NCBI GenBank assembly: GCA_023393475.1
Contig: JAEWLC010000093.1
Span: 1 to 57,017 of the forward strand
Direction of reading: 5' to 3'
DNA from: Pseudomonadota bacterium
GTDB lineage: Bacteria; Pseudomonadota; Alphaproteobacteria; Rhizobiales; Devosiaceae
DNA length: 57,017 bases
The notes beneath the pieces are model-generated. The model ran no database searches. It was not told the origin of the DNA and saw nothing but the letters and a program-made list of their open reading frames with translations. This document shows positions 22,759 through 29,885 of this stretch, piece after piece (the stretch's first letter is position 1; each line of letters begins with the position of its first letter). Position numbers and translations under genes: made by a program.

Positions 22759-23472
22759 CTACAGTCCCTTGGGACTCGCCCAACCGTAAGTCAGGGCCTC
22801 GGCCCAATTCGGATAACCCTTGTCGAGCGCCTGCTTCGCCGCTGCCTGGTGGTCGTAGGCAATGGCGTGCAGCTCGGTATTCCAACCGAAGCTGCGCTTC
22901 TCGATGATGGCATAGCGCGCGTCAGGTGAACCGATCTCGAACGGCAGCCCCACGCTGCCTGGATTCACCACTAGCCGCCCATCGGTCAGCCTGAGGCTGC
23001 GGGGCACATGCGTATGCCCGCAGAGCAGCACCGCGTGATCGAAGCCCTTGGCCTCGTGCTCGATATGCTCGCGCGAGTGCATGGCGGCAATCGTGCCGAC
23101 CATGTGGTCCATGAACGAGCCGTTGTCGTCACGCGGAGTACCGTGACAGAGGAAGACGTCGCCCTCGTAGAGCAGCGTCGCGGGAACGGAGGCCAGCCAC
23201 GCCCGCTGCCTCTCGTCGAGCAGCCCGCGCACCAGCGCGTCGATGTGCCAGTCCTCTGCGCGACCATCGGTGATGTACCGATCGTGATTGCCGCGCACCG
23301 AAGGCATGCCAAGCTCGATGAAGCGGTCGGCCACGCCCACCGGATCGCTCGGACCGCTCAGGAAATCCCCAAGCGCCACCGTGGCGTCGACATTCTGCCG
23401 CGCGATATCGTCGAGCACGGCATCAAGTGCGTGCAGGTTGCCATGCACGTCGGAAAGAACCGCCAGCCGCAC
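22759..23472 (-). CDS. Metallophosphoesterase family protein (YfcE-like), copy 2
   Basis: 237 residues, GTG start. It shares motif order, length and even the C-terminal Y-D-x-x-A-A-x-Q-A and W-A-(D/E)-A pattern with copy 1, so the two arose by tandem duplication. Metal ligands are all present: S-D-V-H-G-N, L-G-D-F, G-N-H-D-R-Y, G-H-T-H-V. It follows ubiK by 6 nt. Substrate unknown; divergence in the middle (about residues 120-150, where each copy is unlike the other) suggests different substrates. Confidence 0.87.
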   Translation of the reverse strand: MRLAVLSDVHGNLHALDAVLDDIARQNVDATVALGDFLSGPSDPVGVADRFIELGMPSVRGNHDRYITDGRAEDWHIDALVRGLLDERQRAWLASVPATLLYEGDVFLCHGTPRDDNGSFMDHMVGTIAAMHSREHIEHEAKGFDHAVLLCGHTHVPRSLRLTDGRLVVNPGSVGLPFEIGSPDARYAIIEKRSFGWNTELHAIAYDHQAAAKQALDKGYPNWAEALTYGWASPKGL

Positions 23473-23478
23473 CGGCCA

Positions 23479-23721
23479 TCAGCCCTTGGACTTGAGGGTT
23501 TCGACTTCCGTCTTCAGCGCCTTGAGTTCGGCACTCTGCGCCTGCACCAACTCGCGCAGCGCGTCATAGTCCTCGCGCTTGACGAGGTTCATGTCCGCCA
23601 CCAGCCGCTCGAGCTGGGATTTCACCACCGTTTCGATCTCGCGGCGCACGCCGTCGGCGACACCGGCCGCGTTGTTCATGAGCTTGCCCAGCTCGTCGAA
23701 TATCTTGCTGCCCTGGCTCAT
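23479..23721 (-). CDS. ubiK: UbiK accessory factor (BMFP family)
   Basis: 80 residues, mostly a long amphipathic C-terminal coiled coil (about 45-78, with heptad-like A-E-L-K-A-L-K-T-E-V-E-T-L). The family, formerly YqiC/BMFP, assists ubiquinone biosynthesis by contacting UbiJ and membrane lipids in enterobacteria. GGGAGGA lies about 10 nt before the ATG. Divergent from lgt, and upstream of the two phosphoesterase genes. Confidence 0.85.
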   Translation of the reverse strand: MSQGSKIFDELGKLMNNAAGVADGVRREIETVVKSQLERLVADMNLVKREDYDALRELVQAQSAELKALKTEVETLKSKG

Positions 23722-23832
23722 CGGACGTGTCCTCCCAACGGGTTGCAGGGAGCTATTTAGGCGGGTCTGCGTGCCTTGACCAGAGCCAGCCGGAGGCTAA
23801 AAGGTCTCACACCCCTCCACCGGGAGCACCGC

Positions 23833-24645
23833 GTGCCCTTCCCCAATATCGATCCCGTAGCATTCGCCATCGGCCCGTTCGTGGTGCGCTGGTATGCGCT
23901 CGCCTACCTAGTGGGCGTAGTTGGCGGCGCGGCCTACGCGACGACCCTGCTGCGCAGGCACGGGTTGTGGAAGGACAACCGCCCCCCGTTTCAGCCGGCC
24001 CAGATCTGGGATTTCGCGTTCTGGGCCGTCGTTGGCATCATCGTCGGCGGCCGCCTCGGCTATGTGCTGTTCTACAATCTCGGCCACTACGCCGCGAAGC
24101 CGGGCGAGGTTATCGCGCTCTGGGATGGCGGCATGAGCTTCCATGGCGGCCTTGCCGGCATCATGGTGGCGATGGCGCTGTTCACCCGCTACCACAAGGG
24201 TAACATCCTCTCCGGCCTCGACCTGCTCGGCGCTATCGGCACGATCGGCCTCTTCCTCGGCCGCGTCGCCAACTTCATCAATGCCGAACTCTACGGCGCC
24301 CCGACCGACCTGCCCTGGGGCGTAGTCTTCCCGACCGATCCCGACCAGGTCCCGCGCCACCCGAGCCAGCTCTACGAGGCCCTGCTCGAGGGAGTCCTGC
24401 TGTTCATCGTCATCCGCATCGCCACCAACCACCTCGGTGCGCTGAAGCGGCCCGGCCTCGTCGCCGGCATCTTCGGCATCGGCTATGCCCTTTCCCGCAT
24501 CTTCGTCGAGTTCTTCCGCCTGCCCGACGCCCAGCTCGGCTACCTCTACGGCGGTTGGCTCACCATGGGCATAGTGCTGAGCCTGCCGATCCTCGTCGCC
24601 GGCATCGGCCTCGTGATCTATGCCATGAGGCCGCGAAATGGCTGA
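23833..24645 (+). CDS. lgt: Prolipoprotein diacylglyceryl transferase
   Basis: 270 residues from GTG 23833, with GGGAG six nt upstream and the standard family length. Inner-membrane enzyme that moves diacylglyceryl from phosphatidylglycerol to the lipobox Cys of prolipoproteins. Signatures: W-Y-A-L-A-Y, G-G-R-L-G-Y-V-L-F-Y, the catalytic segment G-G-M-S-F-H-G-G-L, the Arg in L-G-R-V-A-N-F-I-N and R-H-P-S-Q-L-Y-E-A, with about seven transmembrane helices. Overlaps the methyltransferase gene by 8 nt. Confidence 0.95.
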   Translation: MPFPNIDPVAFAIGPFVVRWYALAYLVGVVGGAAYATTLLRRHGLWKDNRPPFQPAQIWDFAFWAVVGIIVGGRLGYVLFYNLGHYAAKPGEVIALWDGGMSFHGGLAGIMVAMALFTRYHKGNILSGLDLLGAIGTIGLFLGRVANFINAELYGAPTDLPWGVVFPTDPDQVPRHPSQLYEALLEGVLLFIVIRIATNHLGALKRPGLVAGIFGIGYALSRIFVEFFRLPDAQLGYLYGGWLTMGIVLSLPILVAGIGLVIYAMRPRNG

Positions 24646-25717
24646 CGATCACACCCTCGGCGAACTGATCGACATGCAGCTCACCCAGAACGGACCCATG
24701 TCGGTCGCCACCTACATGAGCCTCGCGCTCACCCATCCGCGCTCGGGCTACTACACCGGCAAGGACCCGCTCGGCGCCGGCGGCGACTTCATCACCGCGC
24801 CCGAGATCAGCCAGATGTTCGGCGAGCTGATCGGCTTCTTCCTTGTCAACCTCTGGCAGCAGATGGACGAGCCGCCGAGCTTCACCCTGCTCGAACTCGG
24901 CCCCGGCCGGGGCACCCTCATGCAGGATGCGCTGCGCGTTGCCGCCAAGGCCGAAGGCTTCCTCGATGCCTGCCACCTGCAGCTGTTCGAGACCAACCCT
25001 GCCCTCAAGGCGCAGCAGGGCGAGCGGCTGGGCAAGTACAACCCCTACTGGGCCACCGAGATCGATTCCGTCGCCGAGGACCCGCTCTTCGTCGTCGCCA
25101 ACGAGTTCTTCGATGCCATGCCGATCCGCCAGTTCGTGAAGGGCGTCGACGCCTGGCACGAGCGGCAGGTGGGCCTGCGCGACGGCAAGCGCATCCTCGG
25201 CCTCTCGCCGACGCCCATCCCCGAAGCCTCGATGCCCGAAGGCGTGCGCGGCGCTGCCCCCGGCGCGATCTACGAAGTCAGCCTCGCATCGGCCGACATC
25301 GTCCAGCAGCTCGGCACCCGCATCCGCAACCAGCGCGGCGCCCTGCTCGCCATCGACTATGGCTATGCCGACATCCAGACCGGCGAAACCCTGCAGGCCG
25401 TGCGCAATCACGCCTTTGTCGATCCGCTCGAATCTCCCGGCGAGGTCGACCTCAGCGCGCATGTCAGCTTTGGCGCCCTGCGCATCGTGGCCGAGGAACT
25501 TGGCCTGACCGTCGAAAAGCTCTCGACCCAGCGCGACTTCCTCGGCGGCCTCGGCATCGTCGAGCGCGCTACCGCCCTCGCCCGCGCCAATCCCGAGCGG
25601 ATGGACGAGATCGGCGCTGCCCTGAAGCGGCTGACGGCTCCCGAGGAGATGGGCACGCTGTTCAAGGTCTTCTGCGCCCACTCGGGTGATCTCGACCTTC
25701 TCGGGTTCCCGGTATGA
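24638..25717 (+). CDS. MidA/NDUFAF7-type SAM-dependent methyltransferase
   Basis: 359 residues. Family signatures: G-A-G-G-D-F-I-T-A-P-E-I-S-Q-M-F-G-E-L at about 44-62, the SAM site L-L-E-L-G-P-G-R-G-T-L-M at about 82-93, and V-A-N-E-F-F-D-A-M-P around 149-158. The mitochondrial homologue methylates an Arg in a complex I subunit, so a role in NADH dehydrogenase assembly is plausible. Coupled to lgt upstream and pgeF downstream (4-nt overlap), an order seen in many Alphaproteobacteria. Confidence 0.9.
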   Translation: MADDHTLGELIDMQLTQNGPMSVATYMSLALTHPRSGYYTGKDPLGAGGDFITAPEISQMFGELIGFFLVNLWQQMDEPPSFTLLELGPGRGTLMQDALRVAAKAEGFLDACHLQLFETNPALKAQQGERLGKYNPYWATEIDSVAEDPLFVVANEFFDAMPIRQFVKGVDAWHERQVGLRDGKRILGLSPTPIPEASMPEGVRGAAPGAIYEVSLASADIVQQLGTRIRNQRGALLAIDYGYADIQTGETLQAVRNHAFVDPLESPGEVDLSAHVSFGALRIVAEELGLTVEKLSTQRDFLGGLGIVERATALARANPERMDEIGAALKRLTAPEEMGTLFKVFCAHSGDLDLLGFPV

Positions 25718-26490
25718 GCATCCCCTTCGAGCAAAGCCGTGCCCTCGAGCGCTTGAGCGGCATCGGGCACGGCTTCTTCGGCCGGCGCGGCGGCTCGTCC
25801 ACCGGCGAGTTTGCCTCGCTGAACGTCTCCGCCTCGTCCGGCGACAAGCTGAATCATGTTGCGCAGAACCGGACGCAAATCGCTGGCCTGCTTGGCTTTT
25901 CCTCCGAGCAGCTGGTAACCGTGAAGCAGGTCCATTCGGTCACCGTGCTCGAAGTCACCCGGCAGCCCGGGCCCGACGACGTGCCCGAGGCCGATGCCCT
26001 CGTCACCCGCGTCCACGGCCTCGCCCTCGGCATCCTCACCGCCGATTGCACGCCGATCCTCTTCGCCGACCCGGAGGCCCGGGTGATCGGCGCCGCCCAT
26101 GCCGGCTGGAAGGGCGCGGTAGGCGGCATCGCCGAAGCGACCGTCGCCGCGATGGTCGATCTCGGTGCCCGGCCGGAGCGCATCGTTGCCGCCATCGGGC
26201 CGACCATCTCGGGCCCGAATTACGAAGTCGGCCCCGAGTTCGCCGCCAATCTCCTGCGCGACCATCGTGACGCCGAGAACCGCATCACCAAACCCGATGG
26301 CGGCCGCGAGCATTTCGATCTCCCCGGCTTCGTTTTCGACCACCTCATGGCATCAGGGGTCAGCGTCGTCGACGACCTCGGCATCTGCACCTATGCCGAG
26401 CCCAAGAAGTACTTCTCGCACCGCTATGCCACCCACAAGGGCATCAATACGGGCCGGCAACTGAGCGTCATCGGGCTGGGCGGGCTGTAG
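25714..26490 (+). CDS. pgeF: Peptidoglycan editing factor PgeF / laccase-domain protein
   Basis: 258 residues of the YfiH/DUF152 family. The zinc site motifs are visible: V-K-Q-V-H-S (His), T-A-D-C-T-P-I-L-F (Cys) and A-A-H-A-G-W-K-G (His). Described as a copper/zinc polyphenol oxidase-like or purine-nucleoside-acting enzyme, and as a factor that keeps non-canonical amino acids out of peptidoglycan. Translationally coupled to the methyltransferase. A palindromic repeat follows at 26536. Confidence 0.9.
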   Translation: MSIPFEQSRALERLSGIGHGFFGRRGGSSTGEFASLNVSASSGDKLNHVAQNRTQIAGLLGFSSEQLVTVKQVHSVTVLEVTRQPGPDDVPEADALVTRVHGLALGILTADCTPILFADPEARVIGAAHAGWKGAVGGIAEATVAAMVDLGARPERIVAAIGPTISGPNYEVGPEFAANLLRDHRDAENRITKPDGGREHFDLPGFVFDHLMASGVSVVDDLGICTYAEPKKYFSHRYATHKGINTGRQLSVIGLGGL

Positions 26491-26535
26491 GAAACACCAG
26501 TATTTTCGAGGCACTCGCCATCCTCCCCACCGCCT

Positions 26536-26613
26536 GTCATCCCTGCGAAGGCAGGGATCCACTTCTCGGCGGGCGCGGGCGGTAAGTTGGACCCCTGCCT
26601 TCGCTGGGATGAC
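26536..26613. repeat. Palindromic repeat, short type (copy 2)
   Basis: 78 nt, same length and orientation as 10651-10728: GTCATCCCTGCGAAGGCAGG at one end, CTTCGCTGGGATGAC at the other, and the shared internal GGCGCGGGCGGTAAGTTGGA. Lies between pgeF and prs. Confidence 0.85.
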
Positions 26614-26773
26614 ACCTGTGGAGGTAGAGCCAATCTGCCTCCCGTCTCCTATCAGCAAGAATCCTTCACTCATCCGTCACAAGGCGGATTGCGCGCCCGC
26701 ACGGCGTCCGATAGGAACCCGCCCATCAGGAGCCGGCACCTCCCGTCCGGCCCAAAGACCCCGGAGCGCGCTC

Positions 26774-27706
26774 GTGAAACTCGTCACCGGCAATTCCAAC
26801 CGCGCCCTTGCCGAAGCCGTTGCGAGCTATCTCGAAGTCCCGCTGACCGACTGCACGGTCAAACGCTTCAACGACAAGGAAATCTTCGTCGAGATCCACG
26901 AGAACGTCCGCGGCGAGGATGTCTTCATCCTCCAGTCGACGTCGTATCCGGCGAACGACAACCTGATGGAGCTGCTGATCCTGTCGGATGCGCTCCGCCG
27001 CTCCTCGGCCCGCCGCATCACCGCGGTCGTCCCCTATTTCGGCTACGCCCGGCAGGACCGCAAGTCCGCATCGCGCACCCCCATCTCGGCCAAGCTGGTG
27101 GCCAACCTCATCACTGAGGCCGGTGTCAACCGCGTCGTCACGCTCGACCTGCACGCCGCCCAGATCCAGGGCTTCTTCGATATCCCCACCGATAACCTCT
27201 ATGGCGCGCCCGTCATGGTCCGCGACATCCAGGAGCGCTACACCAACGGCAACGTGATGATCGTCTCGCCCGACGTCGGCGGCGTGGCCCGCGCGCGCGC
27301 CACCGCGCAGCGCATCGGTGCCGATCTCGCCATCGTCGACAAGCGCCGCCCGCGCGCCGGCGTGTCGGAAGTCATGAACATCATCGGCGATGTCGCCGGT
27401 CACGCCTGCATCCTCATCGACGATATTGTCGATTCCGGCGGCACGCTGGTGAACGCCGCCGAGGCCCTGCTCAAGGCCGGTGCGACCGAAGTCAGCGCCT
27501 ACATCACCCATGGCGTCCTGTCCGACGGCGCCGCCGAGCGCATCGCCGCTTCCAAGCTCAAGGAACTGGTAATCACCGACTCTATCGAGGCGACCGACGC
27601 CGCGCGGGCGGCGAAGAACATCCGCCGCATCTCGATCGCCCCGCTGATCGGCGAAGCCATCGCCCGCACCGCCAGCGAACAGAGCGTCTCGAGCCTGCTC
27701 GACTGA
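26774..27706 (+). CDS. prs: Ribose-phosphate pyrophosphokinase
   Basis: 310 residues from GTG 26774, the standard length; the frame is open upstream, but K-L-V-T-G-N-S-N is the family N-terminus. Makes PRPP from ribose 5-phosphate and ATP for nucleotide, His and Trp synthesis. Signatures: N-D-K-E-I-F-V-E-I-H-E-N-V-R-G (about 35-49), the flexible R-Q-D-R-K-S loop, D-L-H-A-A-Q-I-Q-G-F-F and the PRPP-binding I-L-I-D-D-I-V-D-S-G-G-T. Cytoplasmic. Confidence 0.96.
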   Translation: MKLVTGNSNRALAEAVASYLEVPLTDCTVKRFNDKEIFVEIHENVRGEDVFILQSTSYPANDNLMELLILSDALRRSSARRITAVVPYFGYARQDRKSASRTPISAKLVANLITEAGVNRVVTLDLHAAQIQGFFDIPTDNLYGAPVMVRDIQERYTNGNVMIVSPDVGGVARARATAQRIGADLAIVDKRRPRAGVSEVMNIIGDVAGHACILIDDIVDSGGTLVNAAEALLKAGATEVSAYITHGVLSDGAAERIAASKLKELVITDSIEATDAARAAKNIRRISIAPLIGEAIARTASEQSVSSLLD

Positions 27707-27762
27707 TTTGTCGGAACCCTGACGGATGGCGGTGGTTTCCCCCTCACCAAGAGGAGACCACC

Positions 27763-27978
27763 ATGTCCCAGCAACGACAGATCGACGACAACCAGGACGA
27801 CCTCGGCCGTTCGGTCAACAATCCCCAGGATCGCATTGGCGACCGCGCCACCGCCGACAAGGCGCACGAAATCTCGCGCAAGATCGGCCTGCAGCGCCCG
27901 CTGAAGCGCGATCCCGACGACCCGGACGGCAATGTGAGCGGCGGCTTCAACCAGAAGTCCAAGCCCGACAAGCACTGA
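27763..27978 (+). CDS. Small hydrophilic hypothetical protein
   Basis: 71 residues with a strong ribosome binding site (GAGGAG). Very rich in Asp, Asn, Gln, Arg and Lys with no hydrophobic core, so probably disordered. It has repeated D-D/N-P-x-D segments. No family recognised; the composition resembles stress-related hydrophilic proteins. Lies between prs and the first DGPF gene; the ECF promoter motif begins 28 nt after its stop. Confidence 0.6.
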   Translation: MSQQRQIDDNQDDLGRSVNNPQDRIGDRATADKAHEISRKIGLQRPLKRDPDDPDGNVSGGFNQKSKPDKH

Positions 27979-28005
27979 CGCCCAAGGCCGGAAAGCGTCA
28001 CCCGC

Positions 28006-28034
28006 TGTCGAAATCGCCGAACCTCGCGCGACAT
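28006..28034 (+). promoter_or_regulatory. ECF42-type promoter 1 (upstream of YCII gene 1)
   Basis: TGTCGA (28006-28011), 17 nt, CGACAT (28029-28034), 45 nt before ATG 28079. Same layout as the motifs at 28514 and 28983. Confidence 0.7.
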
Positions 28035-28078
28035 TGGGTTGCGGGCTTATGCTGCCCATGACGCGAAGGGACGATGCG

Positions 28079-28492
28079 ATGAAATACCTCCTCATGCTCT
28101 ACGCCGACGAGAAGGCCGGCGCCGAAATCCCACCCGAGGACATGGCCGACGCCATGCAGGAAATGGCTGCCTACCAGGCCGCCCTGCAGAAGGCCGGCGC
28201 ATTCGTGGCCACCTCGGCGCTGCAACCGACCCGGGAGGCCAAGACCCTCCGGATGGAGGGGGGCGAGGTCACGCGCCAGACGACGAAAAACGGCCACGCC
28301 TACTTCGCCAACGAGGGTGGCGAACTGAAGGTCCACGACGGCCCCTATGCCGAGACGCGCGAGCAACTCGGCGGCTACTACATCATCGAGGCGCCGGACA
28401 TGGATGAGGCCATCAAGTGGGCCTCCCGCTGCCCAGGCGTGCAATGGGGCTCAGTCGAGATTCGCCCCTACCACCCCGGCTACGGCCCGTAG
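28079..28492 (+). CDS. YCII/DGPF-family protein 1
   Basis: 137 residues with a ferredoxin-like fold: M-K-Y-L-L-M-L-Y-A-D-E at the start, the DGPF-like H-D-G-P-Y-A-E-T-R-E-Q-L-G-G-Y-Y (about 83-98) and D-M-D-E-A-I-K-W-A-S-R-C-P. An insertion around residues 56-75 makes it longer than its two paralogues. YCII proteins have no settled reaction; the DGPF branch is typically encoded next to ECF42 sigma factors, as here. Start ATG 28079 has GAAGGG upstream. First gene of the locus, behind its own ECF-type promoter. Confidence 0.87.
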   Translation: MKYLLMLYADEKAGAEIPPEDMADAMQEMAAYQAALQKAGAFVATSALQPTREAKTLRMEGGEVTRQTTKNGHAYFANEGGELKVHDGPYAETREQLGGYYIIEAPDMDEAIKWASRCPGVQWGSVEIRPYHPGYGP

Positions 28493-28513
28493 CGAATCTT
28501 TTCCTGCTCGTTT

Positions 28514-28542
28514 TGTAGAACTAGTCTCGTCCCCCGCGTCAT
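28514..28542 (+). promoter_or_regulatory. ECF42-type promoter 2 (upstream of YCII gene 2)
   Basis: TGTAGA (28514-28519), 17 nt, CGTCAT (28537-28542), 45 nt before ATG 28587, exactly the distance seen for promoter 1. Confidence 0.65.
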
Positions 28543-28586
28543 CGTGTCGGCCGGGCAGCCCGTCCGGCGCCACAAGGAGACATGAG

Positions 28587-28943
28587 ATGAAGTACATGCT
28601 GCTCATCATGGGTGACGAGACCACCATGAATACCGTGCCCACCGTCGGTGACACCGGCATGAGCGAGGAGTTTGGCGCCTACCACGCCGCTCTCGCGAAA
28701 TCCGGTGCACTCGTCGGCGGCGAACGCCTCCGCCCCAGCAGTGCCTCCACCCGCGTGCGGGTGCGCGACAAGAAGGCGGTGGTCCTCGCCGGCCCCTACC
28801 CCGAAGTGCAGGAGCAACTGGGCGGCTACTACGTGATCGACGTTCCGGATCTCGACACGGCGATCGACTGGGCCCAGCGCTGCCCATCGGCCCGCACCGG
28901 CACCATCGAGGTCCGTCCGGTCTGGCCCACCGCGGGCGCCTGA
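28587..28943 (+). CDS. YCII/DGPF-family protein 2
   Basis: 118 residues: M-K-Y-M-L-L-I-M-G-D-E, then A-G-P-Y-P-E-V-Q-E-Q-L-G-G-Y-Y (Ala in place of the first DGPF Asp) and D-L-D-T-A-I-D-W-A-Q-R-C-P. AAGGAGA lies before ATG 28587 (the ATG at 28582 is out of frame). Paralogue of the proteins at 28079 and 29508. Preceded by its own ECF-type promoter, so it can be expressed independently of gene 1. Confidence 0.87.
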   Translation: MKYMLLIMGDETTMNTVPTVGDTGMSEEFGAYHAALAKSGALVGGERLRPSSASTRVRVRDKKAVVLAGPYPEVQEQLGGYYVIDVPDLDTAIDWAQRCPSARTGTIEVRPVWPTAGA

Positions 28944-28982
28944 CAACAATTTTCGGCTCGCCTTCGGATTTTCCTGGAGGCG

Positions 28983-29011
28983 AGTCGAAATGGCGGCCCC
29001 GCCGCCGTCAT
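28983..29011 (+). promoter_or_regulatory. ECF42-type promoter 3 (upstream of DUF1801 gene)
   Basis: AGTCGA (28983-28988), 17 nt, CGTCAT (29006-29011), 42 nt before ATG 29053. The first base of the -35 hexamer differs (A for T). Confidence 0.6.
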
Positions 29012-29052
29012 TGTAGCGTCGAGGCACCGGGCCCGGCGCAACACGGAGAAGA

Positions 29053-29496
29053 ATGATGGCCACCGCGAAGAAGAAGTCCGAGAACTTCACCGCCGAAGAG
29101 AAAGCCGCGATGAAGGAGCGCGCCGAGGAGATCAAGCGCGAGAAGCGCGGCGCCAGCGAGGCCGAGGACCTGAAGGCCGTTCTCGCCAAGATCGCCGCCA
29201 TGCCCGAGCCCGATCGCAAGCTTGGCGAGCGTTTCCACGAAATCGTGGTGGCGGCGGCGCCGAGCCTCAAGCCCAAGCTCTGGTACGGCATGCCCGCCTA
29301 CTACAACGAGGTGGGCAAGAACGTCTGCTTCTTCCAGGACGCCGCCAAGTTCAAGGCGCGCTACGCCACCTTCGGCTTCAACGAGGCCGCAAAGCTCGAT
29401 GACGGCAACTTCTGGCCGACGAGCTTCGCCCTGCTGAAGCTGACCGCCGATGACGAAAAGCGCATTGCCGCGCTCGTAAAGCAAGCCGTGAGCTGA
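29053..29496 (+). CDS. DUF1801/YdhG-like domain protein
   Basis: 147 residues (ATG 29056 is an alternative; GGAGAAGA precedes both). A charged Lys/Glu-rich helix (about 5-45) precedes the DUF1801-like core, which shows L-K-P-K-L-W-Y-G-M-P-A-Y, V-C-F-F-Q-D-A-A-K-F-K-A-R-Y and L-L-K-L-T-A-D-D-E. The fold is shared with frataxin-like iron chaperones, but iron binding is unproven. Its place inside the ECF42 locus, behind a matching promoter, suggests it belongs to the same regulon. The third YCII gene follows 11 nt later. Confidence 0.82.
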   Translation: MMATAKKKSENFTAEEKAAMKERAEEIKREKRGASEAEDLKAVLAKIAAMPEPDRKLGERFHEIVVAAAPSLKPKLWYGMPAYYNEVGKNVCFFQDAAKFKARYATFGFNEAAKLDDGNFWPTSFALLKLTADDEKRIAALVKQAVS

Positions 29497-29507
29497 GGAG
29501 CACCCCC

Positions 29508-29882
29508 ATGCGCTACATGATGCTGATCCACCACGACGAAGTCGCCCTCGCCAATGCCCCGCAGAAGGAGCTCTGGACCGACTACGCCGCCTTCAACGAG
29601 GCGCTCGCCAAGGCTGGCGGCCAGTCTTCCGCCGGCGAGCGCCTGCAACCGGCCTCGGCCGCCACCACGGTGCGCACCTCTGCCGACAAGACCGATGTGC
29701 TCGATGGTCCCTATGCCGACACCAAGGAGCAGTTGGCCGGCTACTTCATGCTCGAGGTCGCCGATCTCGACGAGGCCATCGCCTGGGCCAAGCGCTGCCC
29801 GAGCTCGCGCTACGGCTCGATCGAGATCAGGCCGCTGGCCGACACCTACCCCCGGCCCGACAAGAGCCAGCGGCAGGGCTGA
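29508..29882 (+). CDS. YCII/DGPF-family protein 3
   Basis: 124 residues: M-R-Y-M-M-L-I-H-H-D-E, the DGPF-like L-D-G-P-Y-A-D-T-K-E-Q-L-A-G-Y-F and D-L-D-E-A-I-A-W-A-K-R-C-P. GAGGAG precedes the ATG. No promoter motif of its own; it is probably read through from the DUF1801 promoter and is followed after 3 nt by the sigma factor gene, so the sigma factor is likely autoregulated through promoter 3. Confidence 0.87.
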   Translation: MRYMMLIHHDEVALANAPQKELWTDYAAFNEALAKAGGQSSAGERLQPASAATTVRTSADKTDVLDGPYADTKEQLAGYFMLEVADLDEAIAWAKRCPSSRYGSIEIRPLADTYPRPDKSQRQG

Positions 29883-29885
29883 GTC

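Noticed and set aside
26353..26673. Minus-strand frame across the repeat between pgeF and prs
   Set aside because: Built from the palindromic repeat and antisense pgeF; no start signal.
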